Notes under the pieces: model-generated
What the model was told of the DNA's origin: nothing
The model's database searches: none
The model's input: only the letters and a program-made list of their open reading frames with translations
Origin: Odobenus rosmarus divergens
Lineage: Eukaryota; Chordata; Mammalia; Carnivora; Odobenidae
NCBI RefSeq assembly: GCF_000321225.1
Contig: NW_004450661.1
Location: 2,099,819 to 2,163,818 of the forward strand
DNA: 64,000 bases
Direction of reading: 5' to 3'
Shown here: positions 1 through 11,326 of the stretch, in pieces
How the letters are laid out: the number at the start of each line of letters is the position of its first letter
Numbering within the stretch: the stretch's first letter is position 1
Position numbers and translations under genes: made by a program

Positions 1-17
1 ATTCTTTCAAAAGTGGA

Positions 18-213
18 GGGGTGCGTGGGTGGCTCAGTCGGTTAAGCATCTGCCTTTGACTCAGGTCATGATCCCAGGGCCCTGGGATGGAGCCCCACAT
101 TGGGATCCGTGCTCAGCGGAGAGTCTGCTTCTTCCTCTCCCTCTGCCCCTCCCCCAATTTGTGCTTTCTCTCTCGTTCTCTCTCAAATAAATAAATAAAA
201 TCTTAAAAAAAAA
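18..213 (+). mobile_element. CanSINE (tRNA-derived SINE)
   Basis: Head GGGTGCGTGGGTGGCTCAG, CT-rich body, AAATAAATAAATAAAATCTT then poly-A. Confidence 0.93.
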
Positions 214-470
214 GTAAAGGAGAAATAATGACTTTTTCTGACAAAAATTAAGGGAATTTGTTGCCAGTGGAACTGCCTTGCAAGAAATGTTAAAAGAAGT
301 TGTTCAGAGAGAAGGAAGATAATACAGGTCAGAAACTCAGATCTACATAAAGAAAGAGCATCAGAGAAGGAAAAAGTGAAGATAAATAAAAACTTTTATT
401 TTTCATATTCTTAAATGATATAACAGGTAACACTTTGTTCCAAATAAAATAGAAACAATGTATTTAATTC

Positions 471-507
471 TGTATGTATGTATGTGTGTGTGTGTGTGTA
501 TATATAC
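471..507. repeat. (TATG)n(TG)n(TA)n microsatellite
   Basis: Compound simple repeat within the L1 relic. Confidence 0.9.
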
Positions 508-632
508 TTACCTATGCTTATGGATAATGATAGCAATGATACAAGGAACAGAAGGAAGGAATCAAGAATTAGGATTATTTTGTTATTATTTAAGGTAGTT
601 GCACTACCCATGAAGCAGTACAGTGTTATTTC

Positions 633-810
633 TTGTTTTTTTTAAAGATTTTATTTATTTATTTGAGAGAGAGAATGAGAGAGAGTACTGAGAGGAGGGG
701 AGGTCAGAGGGAGAAGCAGACTCCCAGACTTAGAGCCCGATGTGGGACTTGATCCCGGGACTCCAGGATCATGACCTGAGCCGAAGGCAGTCGCCCAACC
801 CACCGAGCCA
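633..810 (-). mobile_element. CanSINE, antisense
   Basis: Poly-T and TTTAAAGATTTTATTTATT at left, CCGAGCC at right. Target-site duplication ACAGTGTTATTTC at 620-632 and 810-822. The last bases of the tRNA head are lost. Confidence 0.92.
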
Positions 811-1242
811 CAGTGTTATTTCAAAGTAGACTCAGATTAGTTGTAAATATATATTGCAAACTCTAGGGCAACCACTAAAAAAAGTAATTGATAATGCTAA
901 GAAAGGAAAGAAAATAGAATCATATAAAACATTCAATTAAAACCACTAAAAGCAGAAAAAGTGGACAACAAGATAGGAAGATAGGAACAAGGACCAAGAG
1001 CAAAAAAACAGAAAACAGTAACAAATATGGCAGATATTAATCCAACTATATCATAATCATTTTAAACATCAGTAGTCTATATATGCCAGTTAAGACAGAG
1101 ATTGTCAAAATGGATCAAAAAATAAGATCCAATTGTATGCTGTCTACAAGAATCCTACTTTAAATATAAAGGCACAGATAGATTAAAATAAAAGAATGAA
1201 GAAAGATTGACCATGCTAACACTCAAAAGAAAGCAGAAGTAT

Positions 1243-1436
1243 GGGGCGCCCGGGTGGCTCAGGTGTTAAGCATCTGCCTTCGGCTCAGGTCATGATCCCA
1301 GGGTTCTGGGATCGAGCCCCATGTCGGGCTCCCCGCTCAGCAGGGAGTCTGCTTCTCCCTCTCCCACTCCCCCTGCTTGTGTTCCCTCTCTCGCTGTGTC
1401 TCTGTCAAATAAATAAATAAAATCTTAAAAAAAAAA
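1243..1436 (+). mobile_element. CanSINE inside L1
   Basis: Complete copy with head GGGGCGCCCGGGTGGCTCAG. Target-site duplication GAAAGCAGAAGTA at 1229-1241 and 1441-1453. It interrupts an L1 ORF2 relic. Confidence 0.95.
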
Positions 1437-1701
1437 GAAAGAAAGCAGAAGTAGCTATATTAATTTCTGATAGACCAGACCTTAGGGCAAGAAAAGGTAG
1501 CATGGATAAAGAAGGGCATGACATGATGATAAAGGGGTCAATTTTTCAAGAAGATGTTAACAACGCTTAATCTGTATGTTCCTAAAAACAGAGCAAAATT
1601 ATGTGGGGCAAGAACTGAGAGAACTGCAAGGAGAAATAAATGAATCCACTATCAAGTTGGTGACTTCAACAATCCTCTATGAGAAATGGACAGAACCAGC
1701 A

Positions 1702-1805
1702 GGCAGAAAATCACTGAGGACATAGTTGAACTCAACACCACCATCAGTCAACTGGCAGAAAATCACTGAGGACATAGTTGAACTCAACACCACCATCAAT
1801 CAACT
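1702..1805 (+). repeat. 52-bp tandem duplication within L1
   Basis: Unit 1 is 1702-1753 and unit 2 is 1754-1805; both begin GGCAGAAAATCACTGAGGAC. They differ at one base (CAGTCA versus CAATCA), so the duplication is younger than the L1. Confidence 0.95.
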
Positions 1806-3571
1806 GGATATGACTGACAATCTATAGACTACTTCATCCAACCACAGCAGAATCTACATTCTTCCCAAGCTCACCTGCAACATTCAGCAAGATAGACCAC
1901 AATCTGGACCATGAAACATACCTTAACAAACTTAAAAGAATAGAAGTCATACAACGTCTGCTCTCAGACCACAGTAGAATTAAAACTAGAAATCAATAAC
2001 AGATAGTTCTAAAATCCCAAAATACTCAGAGACTAAACGACGCACTTCTAAATAACACAGGGGATCAAAGAAGAAATCTCAAGAGAAATTTAAAAATATT
2101 TTAAATTAAATGAAAATGAACACAGAACTTAAGCACATTTGTGGGATGCAGCTAAAGCAGGGCTTAGAGGAAGATTTATAGCATTGAATGCATATATGAG
2201 AAAAGAAGAAAGATCAAAAAGCAATAATCTAAGTTTCCACCTTAGGAAACTAAAAAAAAAAAAGAATAGCAAATTAAATCCAAAGTAGGAGAAAAGAAAG
2301 AATAAAATTGGAGTAGAAATTAATGAAATTGGAAATAGAAAATGACATTTGAGCAAAGACTTGCAGCTGGTGAAGGAGCTGCCACACAAGACATCTCAGA
2401 CAAGAGTGAGCCTGGTGTGCATGAGGAGCCTGCACCAGGAATGTGGCTTGAGTAAGAGTCAGCAAGGCAGAGAGCAGCATGAAAGGTGGATGCCTTGTTA
2501 ACCAAAAGCGGCAGTAGGGGCAGGGAAAGCATAGGCTATGTACCAAAAGGTCTCCTTTAGTTTTCTTTCTATGATATACTGAGCCCACATCAGGACCAAA
2601 AGCTATGCTTCCAAGTGCCTTTCCTTCTCTAACGTGACACAGGTGAATGCTCCCATCCCCACTGTTGGCAGAAGCTTTGGATGCCGAGAGGAGATTATCT
2701 GTAGTGAGCTCATCTGACATTCAGGGCACCGAATGTGAGCTGTCCCATGCTGGCTGTTCCTCACTTAGGAGTCTGGGTGGGAGCCACAAGTCAGGCCAGA
2801 AAGGACCCTGTCATCTGAGCAAGGGTCAAGAACTGAGCGGCCATCACATGGCAGACAGACAGCTTACATTGTCATCTCTGGGTAAGATGGAAGTTTGCTG
2901 TGTGCTAGGGATAGCGCTCTTCACTGGTCCACCCAGGCTGAATTGACAAAATGAAGGCCAGGCACCATCGAAGGCAGATAATACGGGATTTGGATGCAGA
3001 AACACCAAAAACGGTAAGAGTAACTGCGGTGCATTAAGCCTAGGGAACCACCTTGTCCAGGCTTCCCAGCCTCTCATTTGTCCCAGCAGCAGGGAGAATA
3101 CCATCGCCACAGGTTCTCCTTACAACAAGGGTTACCAGAACAGCAATAAATTCAAGTACATTTATTAACCTGGAAAGACGTTCATGATTATATAAAGTGA
3201 AGAAAAGGTAACACAACCACATTAAATGTACACGTTGATTCTTAGATACATTTGAACTTCACAAATATTAACTATGAAAAAATGTATTTATTAGGCTTTA
3301 GGAAATAGCATATACTTAACAAAAAGAGTTAAAGAATGCATACAAAAATTATAACAAGCCATCTGGTTAGTGGGATTACAGGTGATTTTTGTTTGTTTCC
3401 TATTTATTATCTTTTTTTCCTCTAATAATATGCATTGCTCAAATAACGAAATTTTAAGTAAAAACCCCTTCATGTATACAGCACTTCTAGCTCCTTCCCT
3501 ACTCCCTCAAGACAGTGAATTGACACCTGTAACCTCGATAAGCTCGAACAGAGCTATTCGCAGTCTCCTCT

Positions 3572-3665
3572 TACAGACGGGAAAGTCCAAAGCTCAAAGG
3601 AGTTAGGTCACTTTCCCCAAGTCACACATCATGGTGTGTAGCCCAGCCAAGAGCTGAGTCTGGGA
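3572..3665 (-). mobile_element. MIR fragment
   Basis: Antisense MIR core pattern: CAGACGGGAAAGTCCAAAGC, then AGGTCACTTTCCCCAAGTCA, then AGCCAAGAGCTGAGTCTGGG. Confidence 0.65.
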
Positions 3666-3754
3666 GTCCTGAAGGTCCCTTCTAAACCACACACTTGCTT
3701 TGTGCCATCTTCTTAGCCCGCGGACCCCAGGGAAGTGCGGTCTGAGCAGAGCTA

Positions 3755-3919
<165 letters not shown>

Positions 3920-4094
3920 TCAACCCCGTCCTGAACGTCATGGACATTCACACCAGCAGTTACACTGTCGGAAGCTCACACACCCATTGTCCTCCTGGGC
4001 TCCCGTGAGTCACTCGGCACTCCTCCCAACCCAGACTTGCTGCTCAGAAAAGCATCTAGACACACTCAAATTTGTGTAGCCATTTACTTTTCCC

Positions 4095-4225
4095 TGCACT
4101 TTCACTTTGTCCTAATCATAGCTTTGTGACATAGGTAGGGCAGGTTTCAGTACTGTTTTACAAATGGGGAAACTGAGGCACAGGTGCCTAGACAATTACA
4201 AAGAGTCCAGAACTTTCCACTCTGG
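4095..4225 (-). mobile_element. MIR fragment
   Basis: Antisense MIR, with ACAAATGGGGAAACTGAGGC as the hallmark (complement of the CCTCAGTTTCCCCATTTGT segment). Confidence 0.7.
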
Positions 4226-6127
4226 CCCAAAGCTTTCCTGTCAGATAATACCAGGCAGTCAAGATATTTCTCTGACTTTGTGACTGGGCTCGGGCTGCTC
4301 CCAACCCCCACACAGTCTGATCTAGTAGAGACTGAGCTGGTTCCAGGGGTGGCAAGGACAAGCTAGTTAAATGGCCATCCCATGCATGATAATCTCCAAA
4401 GCCAGGGGAATAAGAAATGAATCTAACCCCTGGATAGGTGGGGAGAAAGCGTGGGTATATTTTAGTCTGCTCTGGGATGGGGGAAGGACCATCGGGGACA
4501 GGTTCCCCAAATAACAAGAATCCCAAAGAGCCCTAGTACTGAACTTGGATTTTTTTTAAGGTCTCTTTCAGAGTTAGGCTCTCTTTCAGCTCAAAACAAA
4601 GCTGGAGTTGAATTCTACAGAGCTTTTCAAGAACAGAAAGTATATTTTTCAATCAGGTAAAACATAGCTGTGCATGCAAACATCAGCAAGGGCTCTGCAA
4701 CCCACCCTCATTCAACCCACCCCTCCACTACCATCACTATACCACCACCACAACCCATACTCTGAGACAAATGATAAGAAGGAGGTGGCAGGACAGATGA
4801 TCCTGCATGGCAGGGAGCTCAGGGTCCTGGTCCATAAGCTGATCTAGCACAAGGGGTGAAAAGAAAGATCCCTCGACCTCTGGGCATTTCCCCAGGCTCA
4901 GGCTAGCCTCCCACTCTCTGGGCTAGCCCTGAAACCTTTCCAAGAATCTGGCTCTCAAAGGAGCTGGCTTTCCACTACCTGAGTGGAAGGCATGGGAAGA
5001 TGAATGGGTGTTGGACGGGGAAATGGACACATAGTGTAAAATTCTCCATCACACCTCTACCAGGACGGCACACAATGTGCAATCCAGCAGTCGGCTAAAA
5101 AGTACTCACTGGATCCTTTCTCCATTCTCAGTAAGGACAACCACATCCCCCTTCCTTGACCATCACAACGGCTGCTGGTTTCAACAGGGGCAAGCCCCCA
5201 CTAGGTTGCTTTAGCCCACACAGCCCTGTATCCTCCCTCAGCCAGAAAAGAGGATTCTGGGATGAGATGAAATTCCAGTTCCTCCAAGGATAAGTAAGTC
5301 CAGGGATAGGAGAAAAGACAGACCTAGAGGCCCCTCCCCTGGGAAAGCATTGCCAAGTCGCTTTTGAGTAGAAGCTACGGAGGATGGCTATCAGGGGTCC
5401 TGACCTCAGTGGGGAGGCTGTGAGGCCAGGCTGGTCCTACCCTGCAGAGTCACAGATTCTCTTAGAGGAGCTGGTGCCGTACCCCAACGTACAAAAGAGA
5501 ATAAAGGACACTGGGGGCCAAGATGGACAGTCAGTGTGGACACTGCCTAAGCATCCTCAAGTCCTGCTCCCCTGATCTTTTCCCTGTCAGTGTAGAAATA
5601 ACCAAAACTCTAGGGTGGCTTCTTCAAGGAGCAGCCACGAAATCATCCCCTTTCCATCATCCTAAAGGCAGATAGATAAAATGTTAGTATGGAGGGGCCG
5701 AGGGCACCTGTGGCTTCTATCCACTGCCCGGATTCTTTCCTAAGAGTACCTTGCAAATATCGCACAGTAAGACATATGGAGAAGGGTCTGCAGTTGCAAC
5801 AGCTTGCCAGAGCCCTCATCCCTGCACGTTCTCAATCTTTGGCCTTTAAAAATCTCCTCTGAAGTGTTACATTCCTGTTGTGATCTGAATCTGGCTCAAG
5901 TTTACTACGTAGAAGTAAATACGTGGGTCTTTAAAAATGAATTCACTCCTTTAGTGTGAGATTATTTGGTGGGGTAAGAGACAAAACAAGAGGGATGACT
6001 CATCCTCACCCTTTAGGGAACAATGCAGAGAGAAAACTCTGAGCCTTACCATCTAATTCTTCTCTACCCATGTGCCAAAGCCTCCTAGCTCAAAGGCGAG
6101 AATAGGACAGAGAAAAATATCCTGCAG

Positions 6128-6513
6128 CCACTACCAATTATCCATAATAACAGAAAAGAAAGTGAAATAAGTCAATCAGAGAAAGACAATTATCTTATGA
6201 TCTCACTCATATGTGGAATTTAAGAAACAAAACAGAGGATCACAGGGGAAGAGAGGAAAAAATAAAACAAGACCAAACCAGAGAGGGACACAAACCATAA
6301 GAGACTCTTAATCATAGGAAACAAACTGAGGGTTGCTGGAGGGGCGGTGGTGGGGGGGGGTAACTGGGTGATGGACATTAAGGAGGGCACGTGATGTAAT
6401 GAGCACTGGGTGTTATATAAGACTGATGAATCACTGACCTCTACCTCTGAAACTAGTAATACGTTGTATGTTAATTAATTGAATTTAAATTAAAAAAAAC
6501 ACACACACACACA
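6128..6513 (+). mobile_element. Carnivoran L1 3' end
   Basis: End of ORF2 and 3' UTR of a carnivoran-type LINE-1: TATCTTATGATCTCACTCAT, CATAAGAGACTCTTAATCAT, a G-rich stretch, GGGTGTTATATAAGACTGAT, then an A-rich tail running into (AC)n. Confidence 0.9.
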
Positions 6514-6603
6514 AAAGAGATTAGAAACAAATGAAACCCCTGGAACATCACAGATTCTCATTTCAGCCAAGAATTCTCATCTACTCTCTCATTCTGACTT
6601 CAA

Positions 6604-6605
<2 letters not shown>

Positions 6606-6637
<32 letters not shown>
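6606..6637. repeat. (AC)16 microsatellite
   Basis: Sixteen uninterrupted AC units, likely polymorphic. Confidence 0.95.
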
Positions 6638-6639
<2 letters not shown>

Positions 6640-7461
6640 AGAGCTGCTACCAAACAGCAAATCTAGCTTGACTTACATTTCCTGGCCCACGCCATCTGTG
6701 GACACCTTTTGTCAGAGAGCAAGGGAAGCAGTCAAAAGATGAACAGAAAAGAGAAGATGAGGCGGTCAGGGGCCCGGATCATTCATAACAAGGAGCTTGA
6801 GAACTGATACACCAAAGGAAAAAGGGGCCTCACGGCAGCCCAATCACCTGCTGAAGGGGAGTTACTTTGTGTCCCATGCTGAAATAGTCCACAGCGGACT
6901 ATCCCATGTGTTTACCACTTTGTGGGTTGTCTGTGGGAAAATGTGAGGCACCAGCTGTCTCCTCCTATCCCACTACTGGATGCACTTAGCCCAGTCCCAA
7001 GCCCCAGAGTTAGGCACTGTGTGATCAAGGAACACAATGTCATTTTAAAGACAATTTGAGCATAACTGACTAAAACAAAGGACGGATCTGATGGTGGGAA
7101 ACATCTCGTGCTGCTATGCCAAAGAGCAATTATCCGGGGATTTCTGGGGTTTTGCTTAATCCACCCTCCCCTTCCCGCTCAAAAGTGAATTCTAAACAAG
7201 CCTGGGTCAGCAAGGCTCTTAAGACTTCTACTGCTGACTGAGGTGCGGTCCTGAAAACCCAGCTGGAATCTGCCAGAAGCTCCCAATGTGAGAGCACATC
7301 CAAGAAGAAATGTCAAGTCAGGAAAACAATCCAGCCACATGGCAACGTATCTTCCTAGATTGGACCCTTGCAGCCAGAGCTACAGTTTATAGACTTAAAA
7401 CTAGCAAGGCCTGGACTACTATCATGTTCTTCCATCACAAACAGACCAATATAAAATTTGA

Positions 7462-7690
7462 CCTTGTCCTGAGAGGGAGACAAACCGTAAGAGACTCTTA
7501 ATCTCAGGAAACAAACTGAGGGTTGCTGGAGTGGAGGGGGGTGGGAGGGATGGGGGTGCTGAGTGATGGATGCTGGGGAGGGTATGTGCTGTGGGGAGCG
7601 CTGTGAATTGTGTAAAACTGATGAATCACAGACCTGTACCCCTGAAACAAATAATACAGTATATGTTAATAAAAAAATAAAAAATAAATT
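7462..7690 (+). mobile_element. Carnivoran L1 3' end (second copy)
   Basis: Starts in the 3' UTR with GTAAGAGACTCTTAATCTCA, passes a G-rich tract, and ends with ACCCCTGAAACAAATAATAC and an A-rich tail. It is related to the copy at 6128 but is a separate, shorter insertion. Confidence 0.9.
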
Positions 7691-7800
7691 TGATTTTGTC
7701 CTAAATAGAGTACCAACTCAAAGGAGGCCAGGGGCATAGTGACATAACAAGAGGGAGGGTCCAAACATATCTGTTGTGGCATTGGAAATGGACAGGCTTA

Positions 7801-7808
7801 TGACGTCA
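7801..7808. promoter_or_regulatory. Perfect CRE palindrome in intron 4
   Basis: TGACGTCA, the full cAMP-response element core bound by CREB/ATF proteins, in otherwise CpG-poor DNA. Occupancy is unknown. Confidence 0.4.
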
Positions 7809-7869
7809 TGTCGTGGAGAAGGCATTAAGGGTGATCACTAGCAGCGTTCCTACAGGGAGCACTGAAGTA

Positions 7870-7893
7870 TGCATGTGTGCATGTGAGTGTGCA

Positions 7894-7924
<31 letters not shown>

Positions 7925-7925
7925 A
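7870..7925. repeat. (TG)n-rich microsatellite
   Basis: Imperfect TG/CATG repeats followed by pure TG units. Confidence 0.9.
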
Positions 7926-9611
7926 CACACCAAAACTCTCATCAGTGAGGAAATGCATCACCAAGTCAGGTTAATTGAAGTAGAGCATTCTTTTTCCTGG
8001 AAAATAAACTGAGGCAAATCTCACTGCATCACTTTGATCTCCTCTTTTGCATTTCATAAGAGCCAAATGCAGAGAGCCAGGTGGCGTGTGAGGAGCGCTC
8101 TCTGTTGAGTATGCCTTTCCTACTAAACAATACTTGCATGTCACCCAAAAATGTTCCAGCAGTGGCGAGAGGCAAACAGTCTGACTCAACCAACATTCTG
8201 ACTCTATATTTTGAAGACAAAACTTACAAATGTCAAAATATCTGACTGCCTTTAGTATTTTATGAGTCTATTCAGTTAGAAACGCAAATGGCCTTTCTAG
8301 AGGGTAGCAGGATGACACTTAATCATGAGTGAGTTTATCACCGTGGAATCACTATTTGCCCTAAGAAATCCTCAAGTCAGAAACCAGAAATCAGGGAATC
8401 ACAAACCTGCAGGAGAAAGAGAAGACTGCAGGAGTCTGAGGCGCTAGTTGAGAAACTTTACATCTGCTGCTGTCTTGAAACCAAAAGGCGGGCTGTAATT
8501 GATTTACTGGGTTATCAGATAGTTAAAAAAAAAAAAATACGATGCACTGGTATATACACAGCATTGTGCTCTGAACTTTATAAACGTGAGCTCCAAATAT
8601 GCTAGCGGACACAGCCCAGGAGAGCATCCACATAATGCTTTATATTTCCTCCTATAAGGCACATGTAACAATCACAATTTTGTCACATCAAGAATTATAC
8701 TCCCCAATTTGACTTCTCCCTGGACTCCACTCACATCTCTCTGCTGCATCTCAGGAAACGGCAAGGAGCAGAGTTCTCAGAGAGAGAGATGGAAAATCAA
8801 CCACAGAGCCAAGAAGCACTGCAACTAAGAAGAGCTACGGCCTCTTGGTTACCTGGCATGCATGCTACGGAAGAGGGCGCGTGACACCCCCGAACCCCAA
8901 ACCTCTGGGGATAACATGCCATCTTTTGTGCATCTGATTAGCTTGACCTCTTCAAGAGGACTGTTGTTCTAGAAATCCTGAGCCCTCTCCTTCCTTGGCC
9001 CCCAATGTTATTCAAAAACTACATGCACATGATATAGCTGAAATGAGCACCATAATCTGTGGTCACGAGCTGATTAAATGACCCATATGGAAATGTTACT
9101 TAAGACCCTGGCCTCATTAATACCACGTTTCCAACAAATTCACCAGCCACAGACTTAATCAACCACAGAGGTAGAGATGTGTTAAAATCTACTTCAACAA
9201 TCTTGAAATGCAAGAACTCAGTCAAATCCAACAAAGTTTACATACAAATAAGATGCATGTGGCCATGGACTGCCTCATTTGGGTGACTGACATCCGTCAT
9301 GGGGACACTGGAAAAGACTCCGCTGATACCAGAGGGGCCAACTCCCTTCTTCTAGTCTAATCGTTACTGGAAAGGGTTACTCTAAAAAGGTATAAAATAG
9401 ATTCAAATGCTTTCCTAAATAAAGCTTTTTTCCCTCCCCTTCTCCCCCTTAATACATTCCAGAATGATACAATGCTTTACCCAACACAAATTAAAGTTTA
9501 AATCTTGATCTTTGTGCAGAGATTGCCTTGGCAACCTCAAATTCTCTGGAATGGGAGTCACACCACAGGATAAAGAAAACCGCATAAATGTATTAGTACA
9601 AATCAGAGTTA

Positions 9612-9785
<174 letters not shown>

Positions 9786-10831
9786 TCATGTGAGGGGTGC
9801 TGGAATAAAAACTTGGGAATGAACAGGTACAGATATTAATTCATTTTTAAATGGTTTCATTCCTTTAGGTGCTGGGATATCATACCATGAATTCCTCTTC
9901 TTGCTGGGATAAAAAACTTTCACAGTGACTATTTGGCAGGGATTTTCTTCGGTTCAAATATTTGGTAAGTGTAGATCTCTTAACCCTTGCAAAATGATTA
10001 GAAAATGGGCTGAAAATCCCTCCTGATCTCATGGAAGTCACTAAGGTACAGAAACCTAAATACTCACCTTAGTGACCATGCAGTAGACAAGTAAAGATTA
10101 GGGACCAGGATGGGCATTGCCAACCATGGCCAGCAGACCACTGCAAACTCAAAATTTCCATTGCTAAAGGCCCCCAGTGTCAAAATCCAGTTTGGGCATC
10201 CATCAGTTTGACTCACATGCTCAATCAACCATGGGCCAAAAGCTATATTTCTAAGTCTCTCTCCCCAGATTAAAAACCCAAATGTCCAAAGCAATGGGGC
10301 AGATGACAATGTGCTGAAAAAGGAAGAGAACCATCGCGATCATTCTCCCAGCAAAGCCTCCCTCAAAAAGGAAGGTTTCCAGGGGGCTTTGGGCTGTGTT
10401 TACATTAGTGCTTTAGGAAGCTCAACCACTGTGTTTCAACTTCCAATCCTTATTCCTGAGCGAAAACAGGGGATAAATGAGCTCTTCCAAAGCACTGCTC
10501 TAATTCACACAAGGAGAAGGTGGGCAGGACTCATCTAACTTTTCAGAGAGGGCTGCCCCTCAGGCATCTATGGCTAAATATCTGTACAAAGTCAGTGTCT
10601 GGCTTCCAAAAAAGAATTAGGGAAAACAAGTGTTTCCTACCTATAGAGGACATCCTAACAAGCCACACCAATCAACTCTGTGATGCCAAATTAAATGAGA
10701 CACAAAGAAATGGTAAGTTCTTCCCTATCTAGTTCTCACATCCCAGGTCCTTAAACAGCACCGGGGATATAAGGACTTACCTATTTGCTGAATTTTGCAG
10801 AACTGGGATAATAGTTTACATGCTATTTTAT

Positions 10832-11041
10832 TTTATTTTATTTTTAAAGATTTTATTTATTTATTTGACAGTGAGAGAGAGAGCGAGAGCGAGAAAGGGC
10901 GCACAAGCAGGGGGAGCGGGAGAGGGAGAAGCAGGCTTCCCGCCGAGCAGGGAGCCCCGTGCGGGGCTTGATCCCAGGACCCCAGGACCATGACCTGAGC
11001 CGAAGACAGACGCTTCACCGACTGAGCCACCCAGGCGCCCC
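10832..11041 (-). mobile_element. CanSINE, antisense
   Basis: Complete copy ending GAGCCACCCAGGCGCCCC. Perfect 16-bp target-site duplication TTACATGCTATTTTAT at 10816-10831 and 11042-11057. It forms an inverted pair with the next SINE. Confidence 0.97.
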
Positions 11042-11119
11042 TTACATGCTATTTTATAACCATTTTCAAGTTAAAATACAGTAAGTAGTTCTCCATGTTA
11101 AGAATTAGAGAAGCTTCCT

Positions 11120-11326
11120 GAGGCACTGGGTGGCTCAGTCGGTGAAGCATCTGCCTTCGGCTCAGGTCATGATCCCAGAGCCCTGGGATCAAGCCCTGAG
11201 TCAGGATCCCTGCTCAGCAGGGAAACTGCTTCTCCCTCTCTCTCTCTGCCACTCCCCCTGTTTGTGCGCGCTCTCTCTCTCTTTCTCTGTGCCAAATAAG
11301 TAAATAAAATCTAAAAAAAAAAAAAA
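11120..11326 (+). mobile_element. CanSINE
   Basis: Head GAGGCACTGGGTGGCTCAG. Target-site duplication AGAATTAGAGAAGCTTCCT at 11101-11119, repeated at 11327-11345 with one mismatch. Confidence 0.96.

Larger units (their letters stand above)
214..2345 (+). mobile_element. L1 ORF2 relic, interrupted by two CanSINEs
   Basis: Sense-strand similarity to the endonuclease-to-reverse-transcriptase part of LINE-1 ORF2. Recognisable text includes GATCAAAAAATAAGATCCAA, GTCTACAAGAATCCTACTTT, GATAGACCACAATCTGGACC and GCATTGAATGCATATATGAG. It has many stops and indels. It carries a 52-bp tandem duplication at 1702-1805. Non-functional, 5' and 3' truncated. Confidence 0.85.

Noticed and set aside
1701..1806. 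CRISPR-like repeat unit
   Set aside because: Only two adjacent units without spacers, in an L1 of a mammalian genome.
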